A DNA stretch of 64,000 bases from positions 124,001 to 188,000 of the forward strand of contig NZ_VICC01000006.1 of the NCBI RefSeq assembly GCF_006546825.1, in the 5' to 3' direction. The DNA comes from Actinomyces oris (GTDB lineage Bacteria; Actinomycetota; Actinomycetes; Actinomycetales; Actinomycetaceae). Positions 36,086 through 45,704 of the stretch are shown here, piece after piece. A program made the position numbers and the translations under genes. The notes below the pieces were generated by a model, which saw only the letters and a program-made list of their open reading frames with translations, did no database searches and was not told where the DNA came from. How positions within the stretch are numbered: the first letter of the stretch is position 1; each line of letters starts with the position of its first letter.

Positions 36086-38112
36086 CAGTGCAGGTTCTCC
36101 ACCTTGACCGTGAAGGTCTCCTCCTCACCCTGCCCCTCGGCATGGGAGGAGGCTGCGCCGATCCTCCACACCTGCCGGTAGAAGCTCAGCTCGGCCTCGT
36201 AACGCCGCCGGATGTTCGACGCCAGACGGAAGCCGTGGCCCTCACCCTGGAACACCTCCAGGGCCACCGGGGCGCCGGCCTCCTTGAGGGCCTCATACAT
36301 GGCGGTGGCCTGCTCCGCCGGGACGATCGGATCCTCCGAGCCCTGGATGAGCAGCAGCGGGACGTTGATGTCCTCGATGTGGTTGATGGGGCTGCGCTCA
36401 TCGAGCACCGGGTCGTCGATGTCCTGGGTTCCCATGAGTTGGCCGATGTAGTGCGACTCGAACTTGTGGGTAGTGCGCACCAGCCTCTTGAGGTCGGTCA
36501 CCCCGAAGCAGGAGCTGGCCGCCGTGAACACGGAGGAGCGGGTGATGGCCGACAGCACCGTGAAGCCCCCGGCCGAACCACCGCGGATCGCGATACGGCG
36601 CGGGTCCACGAGCCCTGCGTCGACCAGGTGCTGGGCCCCGTTGACGCAGTCGTCGACGTCGTAGATGCCCCACTTGCCCTCCAGGGCCTTGCGGTAGCCG
36701 GTTCCGTAGCCCATGGAGCCGCGGTAGTTGACGTCCAGGTAGCCGAAGCCCCGGCTGGTCCAGTACTGGATGCGCAGGTCGTAGCCGGGGACCGCCGTGG
36801 CCGTCGGGCCGCCGTGGACGTTGACGATCAGCGGCGCCAGCTCGCCATCGGGGCCAGTGTGAGAGGCCGAGGTCGGCGGGTAGTAGAAGCCGTGGGCGGT
36901 GGCGCCGTCACTGGTGGGCCAGGAGACCGGCTCGGGGAAGGACACCCCGGTACCCTCAGGTACGAACTCGCCCGAGCCGCGCAGCACCTTCACCGTGCCG
37001 TTCTTGACCTCCACGATGCTTGGCATCGACATCTCGTTGGAGGCCAGCATGACGACGCGCCCGGCGTTGGAGGCGACGTTGCCGATCGGCTGCCACCCCA
37101 CGTTCCACTCCTCGAGCTCCCCGTTGGCGAGCTTGATGGTCCCCAGGTGCGAGACCGCATCGCGGGCCCAGGAGGTGATGATGTGCTCGGAGTCGAGCAC
37201 GTCGAATGAGTGCGGCCCCAGCTGCCATGCCGGGTTGGTGAAGGTGGCCTCGGCCGGGTGCAGGGGGCGGGTGCGCAGCTTCTCCGACCAGCCGGTGCGG
37301 TTGGTGCCGCGTACCGGGAAGCCCTCAGTGCGGTAGAGGTTCCAGAAGCCCGAGGCGTTGGAGCCGTGCACGAGCTCGCACTCCTCGGTCCACCGGGGCT
37401 CGGAGACCGAGTGCCCGTCGCCGCCGTCCACCAGCGTCTGCTCGCCAAGAGTCCCGTCCGGGCCGAGATCCCCCACGTGCAGGCTGGCGTTGTCCCACGG
37501 CATCCCCGGGTGGTCCCAGGTGATCCAGGCCAGGTGCTCGCCGTCGGGGGACAGCGTCGGGGCGACCACGAAGTCCGTGCCCGACACCAGTGTGCGCACG
37601 TGGGAGTCATCGCGGGCGGCCGAGCCGTCCAGGGGAATGGCGACCAAGGTGTTCACGGCCTCGCCGCCGCCTCGGTGGTCCTCGCGGACGGCGTAGACCA
37701 GGCCCCGGCCCGTGTCGATCTCCAGGTCGCCGTGTCGCACGTCCCCGTAGATCGTGAGCGGGACCAGGCCCCGCATGCGGTGCGCCACGTCGTACCGGTA
37801 GAGGCGCCCGTCCCCGGCGTGCGAGACCACGATGATCCCGCTGTCGACGGCGTAGGCCCGCCCTCCGTACTCGTGCACCCGGGTGCGCACATCGACCAGC
37901 TCGTCGGCGGGTGTCAGCGGAAGAACCTCACCGATCTGGCCGTCGCCGTTGCGGCGGAGCAGTACGTTGCGGCCCGCCTGTGAGGCGCGCTGCTCCACCC
38001 AGTAGGTGTCTGCGCCGTCCACACGGACCTGGGAGAGCAGGACCGTCCGGGTCGTGATGGTGCCCGGGGTGATGGGCGAGGGCCAGGTACCGAAAGGGGC
38101 TGTGGTGCTCAT
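36085..38112 (-). CDS. S9-family prolyl oligopeptidase-like serine peptidase
   Basis: The 675-residue protein has an N-terminal beta-propeller (about residues 50-400) and a C-terminal alpha/beta hydrolase. The catalytic triad is visible: serine in RGGSAGGFT, aspartate in GSEDPIVP and histidine in GEGHGFR. The oxyanion region is NVHGGPTATAVPGYD. It belongs to the acylaminoacyl-peptidase/dipeptidyl-peptidase-like branch. No signal peptide is visible, so it is probably cytoplasmic. ATG 38112 is preceded by GGAGGAAC; the frame upstream to 38277 has no support. It forms a coupled pair with the ClC gene. Confidence 0.9.
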   Translation of the reverse strand: MSTTAPFGTWPSPITPGTITTRTVLLSQVRVDGADTYWVEQRASQAGRNVLLRRNGDGQIGEVLPLTPADELVDVRTRVHEYGGRAYAVDSGIIVVSHAGDGRLYRYDVAHRMRGLVPLTIYGDVRHGDLEIDTGRGLVYAVREDHRGGGEAVNTLVAIPLDGSAARDDSHVRTLVSGTDFVVAPTLSPDGEHLAWITWDHPGMPWDNASLHVGDLGPDGTLGEQTLVDGGDGHSVSEPRWTEECELVHGSNASGFWNLYRTEGFPVRGTNRTGWSEKLRTRPLHPAEATFTNPAWQLGPHSFDVLDSEHIITSWARDAVSHLGTIKLANGELEEWNVGWQPIGNVASNAGRVVMLASNEMSMPSIVEVKNGTVKVLRGSGEFVPEGTGVSFPEPVSWPTSDGATAHGFYYPPTSASHTGPDGELAPLIVNVHGGPTATAVPGYDLRIQYWTSRGFGYLDVNYRGSMGYGTGYRKALEGKWGIYDVDDCVNGAQHLVDAGLVDPRRIAIRGGSAGGFTVLSAITRSSVFTAASSCFGVTDLKRLVRTTHKFESHYIGQLMGTQDIDDPVLDERSPINHIEDINVPLLLIQGSEDPIVPAEQATAMYEALKEAGAPVALEVFQGEGHGFRLASNIRRRYEAELSFYRQVWRIGAASSHAEGQGEEETFTVKVENLH

Positions 38113-38465
38113 GGTTCCTCCTGGAGGGCAGTCCTGAGGGGCGGTCGGGCGATCAGGAACGACGCCGTCGACCGGTGGGCGCGGACGGTTCGACACCCAA
38201 GGCATACAGTACGTGCTCATCCGTGACCCGCGTGACACGTGGCCGCACAGTGGTCGTGGCGGCTCTATGCTGAGCACCCTCGGTCGACTCAGGAGCGTCG
38301 CTCCGGGAAGCCCGGCGGTCCCCGGGCCCGGGAAGGAGACTCCTGGGAAGACCCCTTCGCCTCGTCAACGGCTACCCTGTCCCGAGTGCCGCTTCAGCGA
38401 CCCGCCGCGGCTCGCTCTTGAGCGACACGAACAACTCGTCACCACCTTCGACAAGGAGGCGCACC
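38113..38465. promoter_or_regulatory. Divergent intergenic region between the S9 peptidase and dxs
   Basis: This 353-base stretch holds no convincing gene. On the minus strand TACTGT (38211-38206) is a possible -10 for the peptidase gene. On the plus strand TACCCT at 38373-38378 is a possible -10 for dxs. The dxs leader would then be about 80 bases and end with an AAGGAGG ribosome binding site. No riboswitch was recognised. Confidence 0.4.
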
Positions 38466-40523
38466 GTGCCAGCAGCTGCTGAGCGCCCGGCAGGGCCCGC
38501 CGGACAGACCGGCAAGGCGCTCCTGCCCTGCGTGCGCAAGCCCGCCGACCTCGATCGGCTCACCAGCGAGCAGCTGGTGACGCTCGCCTCGGAGATCCGC
38601 CAGCATCTTGTCGCCTCAGTGGCGCGCACCGGCGGCCACCTCGGCCCCAACCTTGGGGTCGTCGAGCTGACGATCGCGCTGCACCGCACCTTCCGCTCCC
38701 CGCGGGACACCATCGTGTTCGACACCGGCCACCAGGCCTACGTCCACAAGCTGCTCACCGGTCGTCAGGACTTCACTCATCTGCGCGAGCGCGGCGGCCT
38801 GTCCGGCTACCCCTCACGGGCCGAGTCCGTCCACGACGTCGTGGAGAACTCCCACGCCTCCACCTCCCTGTCCTGGGCCGACGGCATCGCCCGGGCCAAC
38901 CACCTGCAGGGCCACGACGAGCGCCACGTCGTCGCCGTCATCGGGGACGGCGCCATGACCGGGGGAATGGCCTGGGAGGCCCTGGACAACATCGCCGACT
39001 CCTCGGACCGCCACCTGGTCATCGTCGTCAACGACAACGGCCGCTCCTACGCCCCCACCATCGGGGGACTGGCCCACCACCTCGACGCACTGCGCACCAA
39101 TCCCGGCTACGAGCGTGTCTTGTCCGGGGTCAAGCGGACGCTCCTGTCGCAGGGCGCCCCCGGCCGGGCCGCCTTCGACGCCCTGCACGGACTCAAACGG
39201 GGGCTCAAGGACGTCCTGGTTCCCTCGGCCTTCTTTGAGGACCTGGGGATCAAGTACACCGGACCGGTTGACGGCCACGACATCACGGCCGTCGAGTTCG
39301 CCCTCACTCGCGCCCGCGAGTATGCCGAGCCGGTCATCGTCCACGTCATCACCGAGAAGGGGCGGGGCTACACCCCGGCCGAGGAGCACGTCCCCGACCG
39401 CTTCCACGCGGTGGGTCAGATTCATCCCGAGACCGGCCTGCCGGTGGTGGCCGAGCGCTTCGGCTGGACCGCCGTCTTCGCCGAGGAGATCGTCTCCCTG
39501 GCCCGCGGAGATGAACGGATCGTCGGGGTCACCGCCGCCATGCAGGCCCCGGTGGGCCTCCAGCCCCTGGCCGATGAGATGCCGACGCGGGTCATCGACG
39601 TCGGCATCGCCGAGCAGCACGCGCTGACCTTCTCCGCCGGCCTCGCCTTCGCCGGCATGCACCCGGTGGTCGCCCTCTACGCGACCTTCCTCAACCGCGC
39701 CTTCGACCAGGTGCTCATGGATGTCGCCCTGCACCGGGCCGGAGTGACGATCGTCCTGGACCGGGCCGGAATCACGGGAACTGACGGGGCCAGCCACAAC
39801 GGCATGTGGGACATGGCGCTGTTGGCGCACGTTCCTGGTCTGCGCCTGGCGGCCCCCCGCGACGAGGCGACGCTGCGCGAGAGCCTGCGCACAGCCGTGA
39901 GCACTGACGATTCCCCCACTGTCGTGCGCTACCCCAAGGGCGCGCTGCCCGAGCCCCTGACCGCGTTGCGACGCCTCGGTCCGGAGTCGGAGGAACCGGG
40001 GCGCGGCGGAGATCCGGTGCACCAGGACACGCCTTCCGTGAGTGTCTTCGACGTCGTCGATGTCCTGCTCGAGAGCCGCCGGCCGGCCGGTGGCGCGCGG
40101 ATCCTGCTGGTGGGGGTGGGTGCCATGGCCACCCAGGCCTACGAGGCCGGCAGGCTCCTTGAGCAGGAGGGGTACGCCGTCACCGTGGTGCACCCGCACT
40201 GGGTGATTCCTGCCCCGGCTCCTCTCGTGACGGCCGCAGCCGACGTCGATGTCGTCGTCGTGGTCGAGGACGGTCTGGTCGACGGCGGTATTGGTTCCCA
40301 GCTGCGTGACGCGGTCGAGGAGTACCAGGCCGCCCACAGCGCTACCGGGGGCTCGCCGGTCTTCCGCCGCATCGGCGTTCCGCGCCAGTTCGTCGACACG
40401 GCCACCCGTGCTCAGCTGATGGAGGACTTCGGCATGCGAGCGGCTGATATCGCCCAGGCGGCCCGCAGGGCGGCCGACGGCGTCGTAGGCACCTGTGCCG
40501 ACCAGGACCTTAGGGCCGAGTAG
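38466..40523 (+). CDS. dxs: 1-deoxy-D-xylulose-5-phosphate synthase
   Basis: Thiamine-diphosphate enzyme that condenses pyruvate and glyceraldehyde-3-phosphate, the first step of the methylerythritol phosphate route to isoprenoids. The 685-residue protein has the thiamine motif GDGAMTGGMAWEALDN, the early active-site stretch ARTGGHLGPNLGVVELT, HQAYVHKLLTGR, and the transketolase-like middle with DVGIAEQHALTFSAGLA and DRAGITGTDGASHNG. The start at GTG 38466 follows AAGGAGG. It is slightly longer than the usual 620-640 residues because of an N-terminal extension and a loop near residues 500-520. Confidence 0.96.
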   Translation: MPAAAERPAGPAGQTGKALLPCVRKPADLDRLTSEQLVTLASEIRQHLVASVARTGGHLGPNLGVVELTIALHRTFRSPRDTIVFDTGHQAYVHKLLTGRQDFTHLRERGGLSGYPSRAESVHDVVENSHASTSLSWADGIARANHLQGHDERHVVAVIGDGAMTGGMAWEALDNIADSSDRHLVIVVNDNGRSYAPTIGGLAHHLDALRTNPGYERVLSGVKRTLLSQGAPGRAAFDALHGLKRGLKDVLVPSAFFEDLGIKYTGPVDGHDITAVEFALTRAREYAEPVIVHVITEKGRGYTPAEEHVPDRFHAVGQIHPETGLPVVAERFGWTAVFAEEIVSLARGDERIVGVTAAMQAPVGLQPLADEMPTRVIDVGIAEQHALTFSAGLAFAGMHPVVALYATFLNRAFDQVLMDVALHRAGVTIVLDRAGITGTDGASHNGMWDMALLAHVPGLRLAAPRDEATLRESLRTAVSTDDSPTVVRYPKGALPEPLTALRRLGPESEEPGRGGDPVHQDTPSVSVFDVVDVLLESRRPAGGARILLVGVGAMATQAYEAGRLLEQEGYAVTVVHPHWVIPAPAPLVTAAADVDVVVVVEDGLVDGGIGSQLRDAVEEYQAAHSATGGSPVFRRIGVPRQFVDTATRAQLMEDFGMRAADIAQAARRAADGVVGTCADQDLRAE

Positions 40524-40714
40524 GGCACGAGTAGGGCAATGGAGGCGGCGCCTCGGCTCCGGTTCCCCGCACGGTAACGATAATCCGCTGGGACACCTGT
40601 CCTAATCATTCCGATAGGTTGATGCGCTGGGAACGCGGCCCCACTCGTCCTCGTTGTCGAAGGCTGGAGGGAGTTGGTCGCTGGTGGCGGAAATCCTCCT
40701 GAGGGGTCGATATA

Positions 40715-40728
40715 GGGACTTATGTCCC
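40715..40728. promoter_or_regulatory. DosR/DevR-like palindromic box
   Basis: GGGACTTATGTCCC is a perfect GGGAC/GTCCC palindrome and differs at one position from the core of the mycobacterial DosR consensus GGGACTWWAGTCCC. DosR is the response regulator of the hypoxia and nitric-oxide regulon. The box lies about 85 bases upstream of the possible -10. Whether this organism has a DosR orthologue is not known from the window. Confidence 0.55.
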
Positions 40729-40776
40729 GGATTGCGACGACGGTGATCGACCTGTGAGTCATCTAACCGGCCCTTC

Positions 40777-40796
40777 TTGGGACCAGCGACCCACAA
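40777..40796. promoter_or_regulatory. Weaker second site resembling the palindromic box
   Basis: TTGGGACCAGCGACCCACAA has TTGGGAC and a loosely matching right arm, placed where the -35 of the TAGTCT promoter would be. It could be a second, degenerate half-site pair for the same regulator. Confidence 0.3.
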
Positions 40797-40908
40797 GCCA
40801 TCCTCCGAGTTCTAGTCTGAGACCGACGGCGCGCCGATGTGCCGCCTCGCCTCACAAGGGCGATCGCAACCGGGTGGCTCTCCGGTCACCCACATGAGGA
40901 GGGCACGG

Positions 40909-43023
40909 ATGACCACTGAGGTCACAACATCTGCCACCACGGCGAGCGGCAATGACGCCTGGGAGGGCTTCGTTAACGGACCGTGGACCGAGGACATTGA
41001 CGTCCGCGACTTCATTCAGCGCAACTACACCCCCTACGACGGCGACGCCTCGTTCCTCGCCGACGCCACGGACAAGACCCTGCGTCTGTGGGACACCCTG
41101 GAGAAGGACTACCTCTCCGAGGAGCGCAAGGTTCGCATCCTCGACGTCGACACCCACACCCCCGCCGACATCGACGCATTCCCGGCCGGCTACATCAGCG
41201 AGGACGATGACGTCATCGTTGGTCTGCAGACGGATTCCCCGCTGCGTCGCGCCATGATGCCCAACGGTGGCTGGCGCATGGTGGAGACCGCCATCAAGGA
41301 GGCGGGCAAGGAGGTCGACCCCGAGGTCAAGAAGATCTTCACCCGCTACCGCAAGACCCACAACGACGCGGTCTTCGACATCTACACCCCGCGCATCCGC
41401 GCAGCGCGCTCGAGCCACATCATCACCGGTCTGCCCGACGCCTACGGCCGCGGCCGCATCATCGGTGACTACCGCCGCGTGGCGCTCTACGGCGTCGACT
41501 TCCTCATCGAGCAGAAGCAGAAGGCCAAGGACGCCGTGGCGGACAAGCCCTTCTCCGAGCACTGGGCCCGCTACCGCGAGGAGCACTCCGAGCAGATCAA
41601 GGCGCTCAAGAAGCTCAAGGTCATGGCTCAGACCTACGGCTACGACATCTCCGGCCCGGCCAAGAACGCCCATGAGGCGGTCCAGTGGACCTACTTCGCC
41701 TACTTGGCCTCCGTGAAGTCCCAGGACGGCGCCGCCATGAGTATCGGTCGTCTCTCCGGCTTCCTGGACATCTACTTCGAGCGGGACCTGCGCAACGGGG
41801 TCATCGACGAGACCCGCGCCCAGGAGCTCATCGACAACATCGTCATGAAGCTGCGCATTACCCGCTTCCTGCGCACCATCGACTATGACCAGATCTTCTC
41901 CGGCGACCCCTACTGGGCCACCTGGTCCGACGCCGGCTTCGGTGAGGACGGTCGCGCCCTGGTCACCAAGACCTCCTTCCGTCTGCTGCAGACCCTGCGC
42001 AACCTCGGCCCGGCCCCGGAGCCGAACATCACGATCTTCTGGGACGAGAACCTGCCGCAGGGCTACAAAGACTTCTGCGCCCTCATCTCGATCACGACGT
42101 CCTCCATCCAGTACGAGGCCGACGAGCAGATCCGTGAGCACTGGGGCGACGACGCCGCGATCGCCTGCTGCGTGTCCCCGATGCGCGTGGGCAAGCAGAT
42201 GCAGTTCTTCGGCGCCCGCGTCAACTCCGCCAAGGCCCTGCTCTACGCCATCAACGGCGGCCGCGACGAGATGACCGGCAAGCAGGTCGTCACCGGTCTG
42301 CCCGGCATCGAGGGCGACGGCCCCCTCGACTTCGACGAGGTCTGGGACAAGTACGAGAAGATGCTCGACTGGGTGGTGGCCACTTACGTCGAGGCCCTCA
42401 ACATCATCCACTACTGCCACGACCGCTACGCCTACGAGTCCATCGAGATGGCGCTGCACGACTCCGACATCGTGCGCACCATGGGCTGCGGCATCGCCGG
42501 CCTGTCGATCGTGGCCGACTCCCTGGCGGCCATCAAGTACGCCAAGGTCACCCCGGTTCGCGACGAGACCGGCCTGGTGGTCGACTACGTCACCGAGGGC
42601 GACTTCCCGATCTACGGCAACGACGACGACCGCGCCGACGACATCGCCGCCACCGTGGTCCACACGATCATGTCCAAGATCAAGGCCCAGCCCTTCTACC
42701 GCGACGCCATCCCGACCCAGTCGGTGCTGACGATCACCTCCAACGTGGTCTACGGCAAGGCAACCGGCTCCTTCCCCTCGGGGCACCAGAAGGGGACCCC
42801 CTTCTCGCCCGGAGCCAACCCGGAGAACGGGATGGACACCCACGGCATGGTCGCATCGATGCTCAGCGTCGGCAAGCTCGACTACAACGACGCCCTCGAC
42901 GGCATCTCGCTGACCAACACGATCACCCCGCAGGGACTGGGGCGCACGCTCGACGAGCGCGTCGCCAACCTCGTGGGCATTCTCGACGCCGGCTTCGTCC
43001 CCGACGACTGCGCCGAGATCTGA
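40909..43023 (+). CDS. pflB: Pyruvate formate-lyase large part, lacking its glycyl-radical domain
   Basis: Cleaves pyruvate with coenzyme A to acetyl-CoA and formate in anaerobic metabolism. The 704 residues match the PFL barrel, including [19 protein letters not shown] near the start, the catalytic cysteine pair at 420-421 (ACCVSPM), IFWDENLP and [18 protein letters not shown]. The protein ends at [16 protein letters not shown], so the last 55-60 residues of normal PFL, including the radical glycine, are absent. They are encoded by the next gene. This is not a simple stop: the next 76 bases are not PFL-like in any frame and contain a new ribosome binding site. ATG 40909 follows GAGGAGGG. Confidence 0.95.
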   Translation: MTTEVTTSATTASGNDAWEGFVNGPWTEDIDVRDFIQRNYTPYDGDASFLADATDKTLRLWDTLEKDYLSEERKVRILDVDTHTPADIDAFPAGYISEDDDVIVGLQTDSPLRRAMMPNGGWRMVETAIKEAGKEVDPEVKKIFTRYRKTHNDAVFDIYTPRIRAARSSHIITGLPDAYGRGRIIGDYRRVALYGVDFLIEQKQKAKDAVADKPFSEHWARYREEHSEQIKALKKLKVMAQTYGYDISGPAKNAHEAVQWTYFAYLASVKSQDGAAMSIGRLSGFLDIYFERDLRNGVIDETRAQELIDNIVMKLRITRFLRTIDYDQIFSGDPYWATWSDAGFGEDGRALVTKTSFRLLQTLRNLGPAPEPNITIFWDENLPQGYKDFCALISITTSSIQYEADEQIREHWGDDAAIACCVSPMRVGKQMQFFGARVNSAKALLYAINGGRDEMTGKQVVTGLPGIEGDGPLDFDEVWDKYEKMLDWVVATYVEALNIIHYCHDRYAYESIEMALHDSDIVRTMGCGIAGLSIVADSLAAIKYAKVTPVRDETGLVVDYVTEGDFPIYGNDDDRADDIAATVVHTIMSKIKAQPFYRDAIPTQSVLTITSNVVYGKATGSFPSGHQKGTPFSPGANPENGMDTHGMVASMLSVGKLDYNDALDGISLTNTITPQGLGRTLDERVANLVGILDAGFVPDDCAEI

Positions 43024-43099
43024 TCGAGCCGCTCAATCCGGCCGATCACACCGCAGCAATTTCCACACATCGATAACATCACCTCAGAAAGGGGCCACC

Positions 43100-43345
43100 A
43101 TGGCCACGTACGAAGAGCGCCTCGCCTCCATGAAGGCACAGCGTCAGGACAACGGCGGCGTCAAGGGCCTGTACCACGCCAACATCAACGTCCTGGACCG
43201 CAACACCCTTGAGGACGCGATGGAGCACCCGGAGAACTACCCGAACCTCACGGTTCGCGTCTCCGGCTACGCCGTCAACTTCGTCAAGCTGACTCGCGAG
43301 CAGCAGCTTGACGTCCTCCACCGCACCTTCCACTCCCAGGCCTGA
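43100..43345 (+). CDS. grcA: Separate glycyl-radical domain protein of pyruvate formate-lyase (GrcA/YfiD-like)
   Basis: An 81-residue protein that matches the C-terminal end of pyruvate formate-lyase: [19 protein letters not shown], then the radical loop [10 protein letters not shown] with the predicted radical glycine at residue 56, and [18 protein letters not shown]. About 28 residues at the N-terminus have no counterpart in the PFL chain and resemble YfiD-type proteins. In enterobacteria YfiD is a spare part that repairs oxygen-damaged PFL. Here the large subunit has no glycine domain, so this protein should be an obligate subunit. It has its own AGAAAGGGG site and lies 76 bases after pflB and 23 before pflA. 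Confidence 0.92.
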   Translation: MATYEERLASMKAQRQDNGGVKGLYHANINVLDRNTLEDAMEHPENYPNLTVRVSGYAVNFVKLTREQQLDVLHRTFHSQA

Positions 43346-43368
43346 GCCCTGGAGCACGGCGAGCGGTC

Positions 43369-44244
43369 ATGACGCAGACCACGACGACCGTGCGCGACGG
43401 CGGTCGGGACCAGGACTTCCTGGCCCCGGCCGCCCGCTTGCGCGGTGCGGGCATCGGCGGGCTCGAGGAGCTGACGGATCTTCAACGCTCGGAGCGCCTG
43501 GCTCGGATGCGCGATGGCGAGCTGGGCTCGATCCACTCCTGGGAGCTCGTGACCGCGGTGGACGGTCCCGGCACCCGGATGACGGTCTTCCTCAACGGAT
43601 GCCCCCTGCGGTGCCAGTACTGCCACAATCCCGATACCTTCCTCATGAAGGACGGGGAGCCGGTCGAGGCTGAGGAGCTTCTCCGCCGCATGCGCCGCTA
43701 CCGGGGAGTGTTCCGCGCGTCCAAGGGCGGGATCACGCTGTCGGGCGGTGAGGTCCTCATGCAGCCGGCCTTCGCGGGCAGGCTCCTGGCCGGGGCCAAG
43801 AAGATGGGCATCCACACCTGCATCGACACCTCAGGGTTCCTGGGTGCCAATGCCAGCGATGAGATGCTCGATAACATCGACCTGGTCCTGCTCGACGTCA
43901 AGAGCGGTGACGAGGAGACCTACAAGAAGGTGACGGGGCGCTCCCTGGCTCCGACCATCACCTTCGGGGATCGTCTGGCGGCCAAAGGGATCGAGATCTG
44001 GGCCCGGTTCGTGCTGGTCCCGGACCTGACGGATGACCCTGAGAACGTCCACAACGTGGCCCGGATCATCGAGCGCTGGGGCTCGGTCAGCCGCGTCGAG
44101 GTGCTGCCCTTCCACCAGATGGGTACCGACAAGTGGGACGCCCTGGGACTGACGTACCAGCTTCGTGACACCAGGCCCCCGGAGCCGGAACTGGTGGAGT
44201 CCACTCGCGCCATCTTCCGTTCCTACGGCTTCGAGGTCCACTGA
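43369..44244 (+). CDS. pflA: Pyruvate formate-lyase activating enzyme
   Basis: A radical SAM enzyme that generates the glycyl radical. The 291-residue protein has the cluster motif GCPLRCQYCHNP (cysteines 78, 82 and 85), the GGE-type SAM motif LSGGEVLMQP, and the family stretches VDGPGTRMTVFLNG, LDVKSGDEETYKKVTG and VLPFHQMGTDKW. About 40 extra residues at the N-terminus precede the usual start of PflA. It is the third gene of the pflB-grcA-pflA cluster. The ATG at 43369 has only a weak ribosome binding site (GAGCGG), consistent with coupling to the upstream gene. A hairpin terminator follows. Confidence 0.95.
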   Translation: MTQTTTTVRDGGRDQDFLAPAARLRGAGIGGLEELTDLQRSERLARMRDGELGSIHSWELVTAVDGPGTRMTVFLNGCPLRCQYCHNPDTFLMKDGEPVEAEELLRRMRRYRGVFRASKGGITLSGGEVLMQPAFAGRLLAGAKKMGIHTCIDTSGFLGANASDEMLDNIDLVLLDVKSGDEETYKKVTGRSLAPTITFGDRLAAKGIEIWARFVLVPDLTDDPENVHNVARIIERWGSVSRVEVLPFHQMGTDKWDALGLTYQLRDTRPPEPELVESTRAIFRSYGFEVH

Positions 44245-44299
44245 GGCCGGCGAAGGTCACTGGTTTCTCGAGCCGAGCTCCTCTGACGAGAATCACGTC

Positions 44300-44331
44300 G
44301 TGCGCCGTCCACGTCACCGTGGGCGGCGCAC
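44300..44331. terminator. Bidirectional terminator after pflA
   Basis: A 14-bp stem with one G-U pair and a four-base loop (arms GTGCGCCGTCCACG and CGTGGGCGGCGCAC) lies between pflA and the convergent RNase D gene. Confidence 0.8.
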
Positions 44332-44354
44332 TGTGGTACGCGCGTGATGGCGCG

Positions 44355-45704
44355 TCAGCCCAGTGCTGCGGCGAGAGCGGGGGCGGCCTGCTCGATCTGC
44401 CACGGCCTGGCCCCCATGGCGGCCAGACGCTCACTGATCTCCTGAGCAGTGACTCTGCCGGTACGACCGGCCTCGATCTCCGCGCCGAGGTCCCAGGCCA
44501 GATGACGTTGGCACTCCGGGGTCAGGAGGAGCTCCTGGGGCACGCGGATCTCCTCAGCGTGCTGTCTGATGGCCGCGCGTACCTCGGTGAGTCGCTCGGC
44601 GGCCGCGGCGTGGTGGCGCTGCCAGGAGCGCGGATGGGGGAGCTCGCCGGGCGCCAGTGGTGCGCGGGTGGGGGGAAGCTCGTCGTCAGGCAGCTCCAGG
44701 GCGCGTTCGATGGCTCTCCACCAGCGCTCCTGGTTCTGGCGGGCCTGGCGGGAGGAGAACTCCTTGAGGGCGCTCATCTTGCGTCGTGACCGGGGGCGGG
44801 CGACGGCAGCGGCGACGAGTGCCTGGTGGGGCAGGACCTTGGAGGGGGTGCGGTCGAGCTCTGCGGCCAGCTGCTCGCGCGAGTTCCACAGCTCGCGCAG
44901 GATGGCCAGTGAGCGGGGGGAGCGTACGGAGCTGCCTGCTCGTGGGGTCTTGCGCCACGGGTCGACCTTGGCCGGCCTGGCCGGCTTGGTGCGCACGTGC
45001 TCGAACTCCTGGGCGGCCCACTGGTCCTTGCCGGCTGCTTCGAGCTCGGTGGCCAGGGCGTCGCGCAGGTCGATGAGCAGCTCGACGTCGAGGGCGGCGT
45101 AGGTGAGCCAGGAGGTGGGCAGGGGCCGGGTGGACCAGTCCGCGGCCGCGTGGTCCTTGGCCAGACGCAGGCCCAGGGTCTCCTCGATGACGGCGCCGAG
45201 CCCGACGTGCTGTCGGCCCAGGAGGCGGGCTGCCAGCTCGGTGTCGAACAGGGAGGCGGCCTTCAGCCCGCGTGCGGTCAGGCAGGGGATGTCCTGGTCG
45301 GCGGCGTGGAGGATCCACTCGGGTCCGTCGAGGGCTGCGGCCAGCTCGGTCAGAGGCCCGGTGGTGACCGGATCGATGAGTAGAGTGCCGACGCCGTCAC
45401 GGCGCAACTGGATGAGGTAGGCGTCCTGTCCGTAGCGGAAGCCTGAGGCTCGTTCGGCGTCGACGGCGACGGGGCCCCGACCGGCCGCCAGGAGCTGAGC
45501 GGCTCGGTTCAGTTGGGTGGGGGTGGCGGTGATCTCGGGGAGCCCGTCCTTGGGACGGGGGTAGTCGATGATGTCGTGCGGGTTGATGGGGTGATCTGTT
45601 GTGCCAGGGGGGACGGCTGGGCGGGGCACGGCCGAGGAAGCAGGTGGGCGGGGCGCGGCCGAGGTCGCAGCTGGGCGGGGCACGCCGGTGCGGCGGGGCG
45701 TCAC
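44355..45704 (-). CDS. rnd: Ribonuclease D-type 3'-5' exoribonuclease with HRDC domain
   Basis: A DEDD-family exonuclease likely involved in trimming structured RNA 3' ends. In the 449-residue protein the acidic motifs are visible: VDAERASGFRYGQDA (Exo I, near residue 80), LHAADQDIPCL (Exo II, near residue 133) and YAALDVELLIDL (Exo III, near residue 200). An HRDC domain is at about residues 255-330, with a second helical region to the end, as in RNase D. The first 35 residues are proline/alanine-rich. The GTG start at 45704 overlaps the DUF3000 stop by four bases. Confidence 0.9.
   Translation of the reverse strand: MTPRRTGVPRPAATSAAPRPPASSAVPRPAVPPGTTDHPINPHDIIDYPRPKDGLPEITATPTQLNRAAQLLAAGRGPVAVDAERASGFRYGQDAYLIQLRRDGVGTLLIDPVTTGPLTELAAALDGPEWILHAADQDIPCLTARGLKAASLFDTELAARLLGRQHVGLGAVIEETLGLRLAKDHAAADWSTRPLPTSWLTYAALDVELLIDLRDALATELEAAGKDQWAAQEFEHVRTKPARPAKVDPWRKTPRAGSSVRSPRSLAILRELWNSREQLAAELDRTPSKVLPHQALVAAAVARPRSRRKMSALKEFSSRQARQNQERWWRAIERALELPDDELPPTRAPLAPGELPHPRSWQRHHAAAAERLTEVRAAIRQHAEEIRVPQELLLTPECQRHLAWDLGAEIEAGRTGRVTAQEISERLAAMGARPWQIEQAAPALAAALG

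Larger units (their letters stand above)
40524..40908 (+). promoter_or_regulatory. Long regulatory region upstream of the pyruvate formate-lyase genes
   Basis: The 385 bases between dxs and pflB contain no convincing gene. The visible elements are a DosR-like palindrome at 40715-40728, a weaker related site at 40777-40796, and a possible -10 TAGTCT at 40813-40818. A transcript from there would have a leader of about 85 bases with a short potential hairpin (GGGTG and CACCC) before the GAGGAGGG ribosome binding site. Control by oxygen or redox is the expected logic for this enzyme. Confidence 0.5.

Noticed and set aside
43000-43100. A frameshift or premature stop separating pflB from its C-terminal domain
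   Set aside because: Neither the reading frame of pflB past its stop nor the other frames encode PFL-like sequence in the gap, and the small gene has its own ribosome binding site, start codon and N-terminal extension. The split looks real.
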